NCBI RefSeq assembly: GCF_030515985.1
Contig: NZ_CP100376.1
Location: 770,374-783,123, forward strand
Direction of reading: 5' to 3'
DNA: 12,750 nucleotides
Origin: Corynebacterium accolens
GTDB taxonomy: Bacteria > Actinomycetota > Actinomycetes > Mycobacteriales > Mycobacteriaceae
Shown: one piece after another, positions 1-5,096 of the stretch
How positions within the stretch are numbered: the stretch's first letter is position 1
Layout: each line of letters begins with the position of its first letter
The notes under the pieces: generated by a model
The model's database searches: none
Told to the model about the DNA's origin: nothing
What the model saw: only the letters and a program-made list of their open reading frames with translations
Made by a program: the position numbers and the translations under genes

Positions 1-1020
1 CAGCCCGCGGCAAAGGAATATCGTACCCCGGATGCCGCCACCATTGAAGCGCTGGTGCACTGGGCGAAGACCGAGGACATAGCGGTCGACGGCCATGAGG
101 CTCGGGCCGCGGATATCCTCAAGTGCGTCATGGTGGAGGTAACTCACCCGGCGCTAGAGGATGCTGAAGAGAAGAAGGAATTGGCGGCGATTCTGATCCC
201 GGGCGACCGCGAACTAGATCCCAAGCGCCTTGAAGCGGCCTTGGAACCGGCAGAATTCACCCTGGCAAGCGATAAGATCTATGCGCAATACGATTTCTTG
301 GAACAGGGCTTTGTGGGCCCGCGCGCGCTGAACTCCAATGGCGTGAAGGTCTTTGCCGATCCCCGCGTGGTCAAGGGATCTTCCTGGATCACCGGCGCGG
401 ATGCGCAAAACTGCTACGTCGTGGGCTGCGTGGCCGGCCGCGATTTCCACGTCGATGAGTTCGTGGAAGCAGCAGAGGTCAAAGAGGGCGATCCCGCACC
501 GGATAACCAGGGCACCTTGGCCTTGCAGCGAGGCATCGAGCTGGGCCACATCTTCCAGTTGGGCCGCAAGTACACCGAGGCCTTTGACGTGCAAATCCTC
601 GATGAAAACGGCAAGCGCGCCATCCCCACGATGGGCTCTTATGGCATCGGCATCTCCCGCATGCTGGCCGTGCTGGCAGAGCAGCGCCACGATGAAAAGG
701 GCCTGAATTGGCCGGTGGCGGTGGCGCCGTACCAAGTGCACGTGGCGGTGGCGAATAAGGATGCAGCGGCCATGGAGGCCGGCGATAAGCTGGTAGAAGA
801 GCTATCCCAGGCAGGCCTTGAGGTGCTTTTCGATGACCGCCCCAAGGTCTCCCCGGGCGTGAAGTTCAAAGATGCAGAGTTACTTGGCATGCCCTTTGTG
901 GCCATCTTGGGACGCGCCTTCAAAGACGGCATCATTGAGCTGCGCATCCGCGGGCAGGAACCTCTGGAAGTTCCGGCGGAGAAAATCGTGGATAAACTCC
1001 TCGAGCTTGTGCGGGCTTAA
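1..1020 (+). CDS. proS: Proline--tRNA ligase (ProRS), C-terminal part, 5' end outside window
   Basis: Class II aminoacyl-tRNA synthetase that charges tRNA-Pro with proline in the cytosol. The frame is open from base 1, so the gene starts upstream; 339 residues are present against roughly 570-590 for bacterial-type ProRS. The visible part begins in the INS (YbaK-like) editing domain, which hydrolyses mischarged Ala-tRNA-Pro: it shows the K-containing KCVMVEV strand, the GPRAL segment and GRDF near its end. It then returns to the catalytic core with [12 protein letters not shown] and class II motif 3 (GSYGIGISR), followed by an HGTP-type anticodon-binding domain starting near [12 protein letters not shown] and running to the C-terminus. 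A GTG at 55 lies inside the editing domain and is not the start. No clear terminator follows; the next gene starts 60 bases downstream on the same strand. Identification is secure. Confidence 0.97.
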   Translation, partial: QPAAKEYRTPDAATIEALVHWAKTEDIAVDGHEARAADILKCVMVEVTHPALEDAEEKKELAAILIPGDRELDPKRLEAALEPAEFTLASDKIYAQYDFLEQGFVGPRALNSNGVKVFADPRVVKGSSWITGADAQNCYVVGCVAGRDFHVDEFVEAAEVKEGDPAPDNQGTLALQRGIELGHIFQLGRKYTEAFDVQILDENGKRAIPTMGSYGIGISRMLAVLAEQRHDEKGLNWPVAVAPYQVHVAVANKDAAAMEAGDKLVEELSQAGLEVLFDDRPKVSPGVKFKDAELLGMPFVAILGRAFKDGIIELRIRGQEPLEVPAEKIVDKLLELVRA

Positions 1021-1066
1021 CTTAAAGCACCGCGCCAAGGCCCAGCGCTCATAAGCAGGGGCAAGG

Positions 1067-1072
1067 TAGCCT
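1067..1072 (+). promoter_or_regulatory. Putative -10 box (TAGCCT) 8 bases before the DoxX-like gene
   Basis: TAGCCT fits the actinobacterial TANNNT -10 pattern and ends 8 bases before the ATG at 1081, so a transcript from here would be leaderless or nearly so. The intervening GGGGAAGC could instead act as a weak, close ribosome site. No convincing -35 box is seen. Confidence 0.35.
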
Positions 1073-1080
1073 GGGGAAGC

Positions 1081-1443
1081 ATGAGACTTAATAAATACGT
1101 GCTCCCCATGGCCCTTATTACGATGGGCACGCTGCATTTCCTGCGCGCTAAAAATTTTGAATCTATCGTGCCGCCGCAGCTGCCGGGCTCGCCGCGGTTG
1201 TATAACTTTGCTTCCGGCGCCTGGGAAATAGCTACCGGCTGTTTGCTCACTGAACGCGCCACTCGCGAGTCCGGTGGCGCGTCAGCCGCGGCGCTATTTC
1301 TTGCCGTGTGGCCGGCGAATATGTACCACGCCTGGATCGAGCGCGACGCGGGATGGCCGAAGAAGCTGTATCACATCATTCGGTTGCCGCTGCAGATTCC
1401 GTTGATTCGCTACGCATGGAAGATCGCGCAGGGTAGGACATAA
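1081..1443 (+). CDS. DoxX-like small integral membrane protein
   Basis: A 120-residue membrane protein of unknown function resembling the short DoxX-like family. Visible hallmarks are an N-terminal helix ending in G-x-x-HF (residues 16-20), a VPPQLP segment (30-35), a helix with SGAWEIATG (45-53), a third helix with the VWPANMYHA signature (76-84), and RLPLQIPLI (101-109) in the last helix. Four hydrophobic segments are plausible, with basic residues at the termini. The ATG at 1081 is chosen because it begins directly before the first membrane helix. It lies between proS and the convergent rpf gene, 60 bases after proS, with a possible promoter of its own. Family members occur as single genes with no settled role; some DoxX relatives are linked to thiol or oxidative stress, but nothing here shows that. 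Family call is from motif pattern only. Confidence 0.8.
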   Translation: MRLNKYVLPMALITMGTLHFLRAKNFESIVPPQLPGSPRLYNFASGAWEIATGCLLTERATRESGGASAAALFLAVWPANMYHAWIERDAGWPKKLYHIIRLPLQIPLIRYAWKIAQGRT

Positions 1444-1454
1444 AACCAAAAAGA

Positions 1455-1509
1455 ACCGACTCCCCAATTTTCCAAGAAAATAGATACCCAGAGGAAATCG
1501 GGGGTCGGT
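1455..1509 (-). terminator. Long imperfect stem-loop, likely terminator for rpf (possibly bidirectional)
   Basis: ACCGAC (1455-1460) pairs with GTCGGT (1504-1509) and, after a one-base bulge, CCCC (1462-1465) with GGGG (1500-1503). The stem continues with ATTT (1467-1470) against AAAT (1495-1498) and CC against GG. Read on the minus strand, the direction of rpf, the stem is followed by CTTTTTGGTTTTA, a good U-rich tail. Read on plus there is no T tract, so it serves rpf better than the DoxX-like gene that ends at 1443. Confidence 0.6.
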
Positions 1510-1514
1510 AGCTT

Positions 1515-1545
1515 GCGTGATGCCGCCGCTAGCGCAGCATCACGC
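1515..1545 (-). terminator. Perfect 9-bp hairpin just after the rpf stop
   Basis: GCGTGATGC (1515-1523) and GCATCACGC (1537-1545) are exact inverted complements around a 13-base loop. On the minus strand it starts 22 bases after the rpf stop codon. It lacks a T tract and is followed by the second stem at 1455-1509, so the two together look like a double hairpin 3' end, either for termination or for protecting the rpf transcript. Because it lies between convergent genes it could act on both strands. Confidence 0.5.
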
Positions 1546-1567
1546 GACCGCTGCGGGCGGAAGAGGT

Positions 1568-1897
1568 TTAGCCAGCCACGGGGCCGCCGCAATTAGGCCA
1601 TGCGCCAGCTCCCTGGTTTGCAAGAACATTTTCAGCGATTTCAATCTGCTGCTCCTTTGTGGCTTGGTCAGCGGTAGCCGCGTACTGGGTGCCGCCGCTA
1701 CCGGCCCAGGTTTGCTGGGAGAACTGCAGTCCGCCGTGGTAGCCGTTGCCGGTGTTGATGTGCCAGTCACCGCCGGACTCGCACGCGGCGACTTGGTCCC
1801 AGGCGCTCGCCGGGGCTGCATTGGCGGCTGGTGCGGCAATGCCGGCGATGCCCAACGTAGCTGCGGCCATAGTAAGCAAGGTCTTCTTAGTACGCAT
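1568..1897 (-). CDS. Minimal secreted resuscitation-promoting factor (Rpf), 109 aa
   Basis: Secreted peptidoglycan-cleaving enzyme of the Rpf family, a lysozyme/transglycosylase-like fold. The start at 1897 is chosen because AGAAGGAG (1915-1908) lies 10 bases upstream; a further upstream in-frame ATG (residues MRRS) would be made of the ribosome site itself. Residues 1-27 are a signal peptide (MRTKK, hydrophobic Ala-rich core, cleavage probably after ANA). The mature part is the Rpf domain alone: AWDQVAACESGGDW (32-45) with the catalytic Glu40, NTGNGYHGGLQFS (48-60), TW (63-64), and a QATKEQQIEIAENVL helix (78-92). Cys39 and Cys103 match the conserved disulfide pair. The protein stops six residues after Cys103, so it has no LysM, DUF348/G5 or other C-terminal module, unlike the longer corynebacterial Rpf1 and Rpf2 as I recall them. 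It is downstream of and parallel to the lipoprotein gene, with a 178-base gap carrying several inverted repeats. Confidence 0.93.
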   Translation of the reverse strand: MRTKKTLLTMAAATLGIAGIAAPAANAAPASAWDQVAACESGGDWHINTGNGYHGGLQFSQQTWAGSGGTQYAATADQATKEQQIEIAENVLANQGAGAWPNCGGPVAG

Positions 1898-1917
1898 TGA
1901 GAAAGCACTCCTTCTCA
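1898..1917 (-). promoter_or_regulatory. Stem-loop presenting the rpf Shine-Dalgarno
   Basis: On the minus strand TGAGAA (1917-1912) and TTCTCA (1903-1898) form a perfect 6-bp stem around the 8-base loop GGAGTGCT (1911-1904). The loop holds GGAG of the AGAAGGAG ribosome site, while the AGAA half is in the stem; the start codon follows immediately. Such a structure could modulate translation of rpf. The geometry is seen directly; function is inference. Confidence 0.45.
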
Positions 1918-1950
1918 TTGTGTTTTGGGCTTGTGGAATCTCCATCAAGC

Positions 1951-1971
1951 ACGTAATCCACCAAGTTACGT
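1951..1971. promoter_or_regulatory. Inverted repeat ACGTAA-N9-TTACGT upstream of rpf
   Basis: ACGTAA (1951-1956) and TTACGT (1966-1971) are exact inverted complements, 21 bases overall and about two helical turns, lying 54 bases upstream of the rpf start codon. This suits a dimeric regulator or a leader hairpin. I recall that rpf genes in C. glutamicum are targets of MtrA, GlxR and RamA/RamB; the sequence is not a GlxR (TGTGA-N6-TCACA) site, and I cannot assign the regulator. Confidence 0.4.
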
Positions 1972-1981
1972 AGGGGTTGGA

Positions 1982-2013
1982 CGAATTATCAATGAATATC
2001 GGCCTATAATTCG
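1982..2013. promoter_or_regulatory. 8-bp perfect inverted repeat CGAATTAT-N16-ATAATTCG, with -10-like elements
   Basis: CGAATTAT (1982-1989) and ATAATTCG (2006-2013) are exact inverted complements with centres 24 bases apart, in the most AT-rich part of the intergenic region. A minus-strand GATAAT (1990-1985) overlaps one arm and is the best rpf -10 candidate; the transcript would begin near 1978 and carry a leader of about 80 bases. A plus-strand TATAAT (2005-2010) overlaps the other arm and points into the 3' end of the lipoprotein gene. A repressor or activator bound here would cover the rpf promoter. Confidence 0.4.
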
Positions 2014-2027
2014 CTGATTTTTCGCTG

Positions 2028-2064
2028 CCCACCGGACAGTGAATGTTCAGGTAGGCGCGGTGGG
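2028..2064 (-). terminator. Stem-loop after the lipoprotein gene
   Basis: CCCACCG (2028-2034) and CGGTGGG (2058-2064) are exact complements around a 23-base loop. T5 and A5 runs flank the arms (before 2024 and after 2064) and could extend the stem across a five-base bulge. On the minus strand it begins 11 bases after the lipoprotein stop, but A rather than T residues follow it, so it is not a textbook intrinsic terminator; transcript protection or a weak stop ahead of the rpf promoter is as likely. Confidence 0.4.
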
Positions 2065-2075
2065 AAAAACGGGAA

Positions 2076-2924
2076 CTATGCGGCCTTGGCTTCGGCGGCG
2101 GTGCCGATTAACCAGTTCAGCCACTCCTGGTTTGGGCTTTCTTGTTGTGCGGCAGCCACCGCGGCCGCGTGCCATTTGTCGGCGTCTCGTTCAACCAAGG
2201 TATCGAGGAAGGTGGCAGCGGAGTCCGCATCGCTGGGAAGCGTGGCTGCGCCGGAGGAATAGGCAGGCTCCGGCTGGGGAGCCTCGCCATTTTGGCTAAG
2301 CGCCTCTTGCAGTTGGTCGATGCGGCGATGATGGAGGCTTAAAAGCGTATCGATGCGCCCCTCGGCAGCAGGTTCGCTATAAGCCCGAGCGAAATCCAGG
2401 CCAAAGACCTGCTCGTATTCCCACTGCAACAAATCAGCCGCGCTCTCGCGGTGCGGCTGGGAGAGCGTGGGGATATCGGGGGCATCGCCAGGCAGCCAAG
2501 CATTAAGCGTGATGGCCTGTTGGGTAACTATCGGCCGCGACTCAGAGCTGACTTCATCGGCGGCTTCCGTGGTGGCCGAGGCGGCTTCTTCTAGTACCTG
2601 GGAGGAATCTGGGGCCGGCGGTGCCTGCGTGGGCCGTTCCACCTCACAGCTGTGCGGGAGGTTTCCTTGGTCATCGGTGCCGCAGAGGCGCGCGATCTCC
2701 TCATACAGCGCATCGGCTTGGGAGCTGCGCATATCCGCGGCCGCATCATCGACGCCCTGGAGGGCGAGGCTATCGCTAGCGGCGGCCACGGCAAGGCGCT
2801 CGAGTGCGTCTTCTGGGCGCGGGCCAAAATAGTCGACGACGGAATCGACCGCGGAACAGCCCGCGAGTGCGGGCAGGGCGGCAGTCGAGGCTACACAGGT
2901 TAAAGCAATACGTCGGCGGTTCAC
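2076..2924 (-). CDS. Predicted lipoprotein with DUF4439 ferritin-like C-terminal domain
   Basis: A 282-residue envelope lipoprotein of unknown function. GTG at 2924 is preferred over an upstream ATG (2981) because it gives a proper lipoprotein signal: NRRR, a hydrophobic stretch, then the lipobox LAGC with the acylated cysteine at residue 23. After it comes an Ala/Asp-rich helical region (30-80), two cysteines (81 and 93) that could pair, and a Pro/Ser/Thr/Glu linker (95-135). The C-terminal part (about 136-282) looks like the DUF4439 ferritin-like bundle, with WEYEQVFGLDFARAY (168-182), HHRRIDQL (198-205) and DADKWHAA (247-254). I recall uncharacterised genes at the same position beside rimP in mycobacteria. 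The gene is divergent from rimP; a TACAGT box lies 7 bases before the GTG and no Shine-Dalgarno is seen, so a leaderless transcript is likely. Whether the bundle binds metal is not evident. Confidence 0.8.
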   Translation of the reverse strand: MNRRRIALTCVASTAALPALAGCSAVDSVVDYFGPRPEDALERLAVAAASDSLALQGVDDAAADMRSSQADALYEEIARLCGTDDQGNLPHSCEVERPTQAPPAPDSSQVLEEAASATTEAADEVSSESRPIVTQQAITLNAWLPGDAPDIPTLSQPHRESAADLLQWEYEQVFGLDFARAYSEPAAEGRIDTLLSLHHRRIDQLQEALSQNGEAPQPEPAYSSGAATLPSDADSAATFLDTLVERDADKWHAAAVAAAQQESPNQEWLNWLIGTAAEAKAA

Positions 2925-2931
2925 CCAAAAG

Positions 2932-2937
2932 ACTGTA
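2932..2937 (-). promoter_or_regulatory. Putative -10 box (TACAGT) of the lipoprotein gene, leaderless layout
   Basis: On the minus strand TACAGT ends 7 bases before the GTG at 2924, so transcription would begin at or beside the start codon. No ribosome site is present between them. It lies 12 bases from the oppositely directed rimP -10 box, so the two promoters overlap. Confidence 0.5.
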
Positions 2938-2949
2938 CCTTGAAGGACG

Positions 2950-2955
2950 TAGGCT
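2950..2955 (+). promoter_or_regulatory. Putative -10 box (TAGGCT) of the rimP operon, leaderless layout
   Basis: TAGGCT ends 7 bases before the rimP ATG at 2963. The 11-mer CGTAGGCTAGT around it recurs exactly upstream of ylxR (4561-4571). No Shine-Dalgarno is present. This is the best candidate for the main promoter of the rimP-nusA-infB operon. Confidence 0.55.
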
Positions 2956-2962
2956 AGTGGGC

Positions 2963-3502
2963 ATGGCTTTCCCAGATGCACAACAATTAACTGATTTGCT
3001 CCAACCTCGCCTAGAAGCCCGCGGGCTCGACGTGGAGGATATTAAAACCACCAAGGCGGGAAAGAAATCACAGGTCATCATCCGCATCGATGGCGATAGG
3101 CGTCCCAGCTCCGACGTATTAGAGGAAGTCTCCGACGATATTTCGGCCTTCTTCGATGAACTAGAGGCTGTGGGCGAGCTGAATTTTGGTGCTGGATATA
3201 CCTTGGAGGTCTCCACCCCCGGTGTGGATTTGCCGTTGACTGCACCGCGCCACTGGCGCCGCAACAAGGGGAGGAAGGTGACCTTTAATCGCGGCGACGA
3301 CAAGAGCCATACCGCGCGCATCGGCGCACTCAACGCGGACGAAGATGTCGTTGTCCTTATCACCTCTGAGAAAAACGAGGTTCATACAGAAGTGGAGCGA
3401 TTGGAAAACATTGCCCACGCAGTGGTAGAAATTGAGTTTGCACAGCCATCACAACGTGAGCTAGACGCCGTGCACCAGCCATTTGCAGAAGCCGAGAGCT
3501 AA
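2963..3502 (+). CDS. rimP: Ribosome maturation factor RimP
   Basis: RimP binds free 30S subunits and helps their late assembly, around S12 and the central pseudoknot. The 179-residue product has the expected two parts: an N-terminal alpha/beta domain with LTDLLQPRLEARGLDVEDI (residues 9-27), and the signature YTLEVSTPGVDLPLT followed by HWRRNKGRKV, leading to an SH3-like C-terminal domain. The ATG at 2963 is chosen because the reading frame upstream runs into the lipoprotein promoter region and the N-terminus then matches the family; a GTG at 2957 would sit on the -10 box. First gene of the plus-strand transcription/translation operon; nusA follows after 23 bases. Length and motifs are ordinary for actinobacteria. 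Confidence 0.95.
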   Translation: MAFPDAQQLTDLLQPRLEARGLDVEDIKTTKAGKKSQVIIRIDGDRRPSSDVLEEVSDDISAFFDELEAVGELNFGAGYTLEVSTPGVDLPLTAPRHWRRNKGRKVTFNRGDDKSHTARIGALNADEDVVVLITSEKNEVHTEVERLENIAHAVVEIEFAQPSQRELDAVHQPFAEAES

Positions 3503-3525
3503 CCGGCAATCGAGAGGATAGACAA

Positions 3526-4542
3526 GTGAATATTGATCTTGAGGCACTTCGCACCATCGAATCCGAACGGCAGGTCCCAGTCAATGACCTGTTGGAGTCG
3601 ATTGCAAGTGCCTTGTTGTATTCCTACCTGGATTACCGCGAATCCACCGCGGAGGGCAAGGCCGAAGGCGCCAAGTCCCGGGTAGACATCGATACCACTA
3701 CCGGTGCCGTCAGCGTCATCGTTACCGAGCGCGACCCCGAAACCGGGGAAGTAACCAGTGAGTACGATGACACCCCGGATAACTTTGGCCGCGTGGGTGC
3801 ACGTGCCGTGCGCGAAGCCATTTTACGCAAGCTGCGCGAGGCCGAAGCTGAGCGCACTTTTGATTCCTATTCGGAGCTGAGCGGGCGCGTTGTCAGTGGC
3901 ATCGTCCAGCGCGATGCGCATGCCAATGCCCGCGGCATCGTCGTGGTCCAGCTCGGCTCCGAGCTGGAATCGCAGGACGGCATCCTGCTTCCCGCAGAAC
4001 AAATCCCCGGGGAAAAGCTGCAGCACGGTGACCGCATCAAGGCTTATGTGGTGGGAGTAAACCGCAATGGTGCCAATGTGCAGATCAACTTGTCCAGGAC
4101 CCACCCGGAGCTGGTGCGCGGGCTTTTTGAACTGGAGGTTCCGGAAGTTGCGGATGGCAGCGTGGAAATGATCGCCATCGCCCGCGAAGCTGGGCACCGC
4201 TCGAAGGTCGCCGTCATCGGCCACGCGAAGGGCCTGAACGCCAAGGGTGCGTGCATCGGCCCGCGCGGCCAGCGCGTGAATAACATCATGCGTCAGCTGG
4301 GTGGCGAAAAGATCGACATCATCGATTACAGCGAAGATCCCACCGTGTATGTGGGCAATGCCCTGGCTCCTTCAAAGGTGATCAAGGTGACCGTGCTCGA
4401 TAGCGAGGAGCAGGTGGCGCGCGTCATCGTCCCTGACTACCAGCTGTCCCTTGCCATTGGTAAAGAAGGCCAGAACGCGCGCCTAGCCGCCCGTTTGACC
4501 GGATGGAAGATCGATATTCATTCAGACGCGGACGCGAATTAA
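3526..4542 (+). CDS. nusA: Transcription termination/antitermination factor NusA
   Basis: RNA-polymerase-bound factor controlling pausing, intrinsic termination and antitermination. The start is a GTG with GAGAGGA (3512-3518) 7 bases upstream. At 338 residues it is the short form: an N-terminal polymerase-binding domain (about 1-110, with LLESIASALLYSYLDYR), an S1 domain (about 113-185, beginning GRVVSGIVQRD), then two KH domains with AKGACIGPRGQRVNNI (KH1, about 240-255) and LSLAIGKEGQNARLAARLTGWKI (KH2) near the C-terminus. It lacks the acidic AR1/AR2 repeats found at the end of enterobacterial NusA, as is normal in this phylum. It follows rimP by 23 bases and precedes ylxR by 84 bases. Identification is secure. 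Confidence 0.97.
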   Translation: MNIDLEALRTIESERQVPVNDLLESIASALLYSYLDYRESTAEGKAEGAKSRVDIDTTTGAVSVIVTERDPETGEVTSEYDDTPDNFGRVGARAVREAILRKLREAEAERTFDSYSELSGRVVSGIVQRDAHANARGIVVVQLGSELESQDGILLPAEQIPGEKLQHGDRIKAYVVGVNRNGANVQINLSRTHPELVRGLFELEVPEVADGSVEMIAIAREAGHRSKVAVIGHAKGLNAKGACIGPRGQRVNNIMRQLGGEKIDIIDYSEDPTVYVGNALAPSKVIKVTVLDSEEQVARVIVPDYQLSLAIGKEGQNARLAARLTGWKIDIHSDADAN

Positions 4543-4562
4543 GGAAATGCGGATATATAGCG

Positions 4563-4568
4563 TAGGCT
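4563..4568 (+). promoter_or_regulatory. Putative internal promoter -10 box (TAGGCT) upstream of ylxR
   Basis: The sequence CGTAGGCTAGT (4561-4571) is identical to the rimP promoter core at 2948-2958. Here the start codon is about 58 bases downstream, so a transcript would have a leader of about 50 bases and use the AAGGAG site before ylxR. It would give ylxR-infB expression independent of nusA, useful because nusA is often autoregulated. Confidence 0.45.
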
Positions 4569-4626
4569 AGTAAACGGCCCAGATGCAGAAAGGGACATGT
4601 AGACGCAGCGAAAGTTAAGGAGTTGG

Positions 4627-4989
4627 ATGTCGCAGACTCAACGGCTTCGTACTTGCATCGCTACGCGTCGCCGCATGCCCGATACGGAGCTGCTGCGGGT
4701 GGTCATTGATGCCAATGATCCTCACGGCAGCCGTGCGGTGGCGGATCCATTCCGGCGGCTTCCTGGCCGTGGCGCATGGATTAGCCCCACGCTTTCTGCA
4801 CTCGAGCTAGCTGAGCGCAAACATGCTTTCAAGCGCGCGCTCCGCACGTCCGCATCCGTGGACACAGGTCAGGTACGTAGGTACTTGGAAGCACAGTGCG
4901 AAAATGTACAGGGCGAAAAAGTACCGTGTGCGGAACAAGCTGCACAAGATTCGTACACACCAGAGTTAAAAAGGAAGACCGAACACTGA
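4627..4989 (+). CDS. ylxR: YlxR/RnpM family RNA-binding protein (DUF448)
   Basis: Small basic protein encoded between nusA and infB in many bacteria; the Bacillus homologue is reported to bind RNase P and influence its activity. The 120-residue product shows the family core: RTCIATRRR (residues 8-16), ELLRVV (21-26), and the diagnostic RLPGRGAW (44-51), then ELAERKHAFKRALR (60-73). The usual second cysteine of the RTC-x-x-CR motif is replaced by threonine (ATR). After about residue 78 the tail is charged and not recognisable. The ATG at 4627 follows AAGGAG with only four bases between, a tight spacing; no better start is available because the RTC motif begins at residue 8. It is in the operon with nusA (84 bases upstream) and infB (107 bases downstream). 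Confidence 0.92.
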   Translation: MSQTQRLRTCIATRRRMPDTELLRVVIDANDPHGSRAVADPFRRLPGRGAWISPTLSALELAERKHAFKRALRTSASVDTGQVRRYLEAQCENVQGEKVPCAEQAAQDSYTPELKRKTEH

Positions 4990-5037
4990 TGAGCGCACAA
5001 CGATGAAGCATCAGCGATGAAAGTCCAGAACGTTTAA

Positions 5038-5076
5038 CTAGGAGTCAGGCCAGTTTTTCGCGGCCTTGGCTCCTAG
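5038..5076 (+). promoter_or_regulatory. Strong hairpin just upstream of the infB ribosome site
   Basis: CTAGGAG (5038-5044) pairs with CTCCTAG (5070-5076), continuing through a U-G wobble, CA with TG, and GGCC (5048-5051) with GGCC (5062-5065). That gives about 14 base pairs with one bulged base (5066) and a 10-base loop containing TTTTT. It ends 8 bases before the AAGAGGAG site of infB. No U tract follows, so it is not a typical terminator; it may be an attenuator, a processing site or a translational control element for IF2. Confidence 0.55.
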
Positions 5077-5096
5077 GCGATACCAAGAGGAGACAA

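Noticed and set aside
1517..1900. Plus-strand frame opposite rpf
   Set aside because: The minus-strand frame has a signal peptide, catalytic Glu and paired cysteines of Rpf; the plus frame has no such support.
1898..2075. A c-di-AMP (ydaO-type) riboswitch upstream of rpf, as found before some actinobacterial rpf genes
   Set aside because: The 178-base region is built of simple inverted repeats, and I could not find the conserved multi-helix core of that riboswitch.
1898..2075. A GlxR (CRP-type) site upstream of rpf
   Set aside because: No TGTGA-N6-TCACA-like sequence is present in the gap.
2804..2962. An N-terminal extension of RimP of about 53 residues
   Set aside because: The extension overlaps the lipoprotein gene's 5' end and its promoter, has no ribosome site, and is not present in the RimP family.
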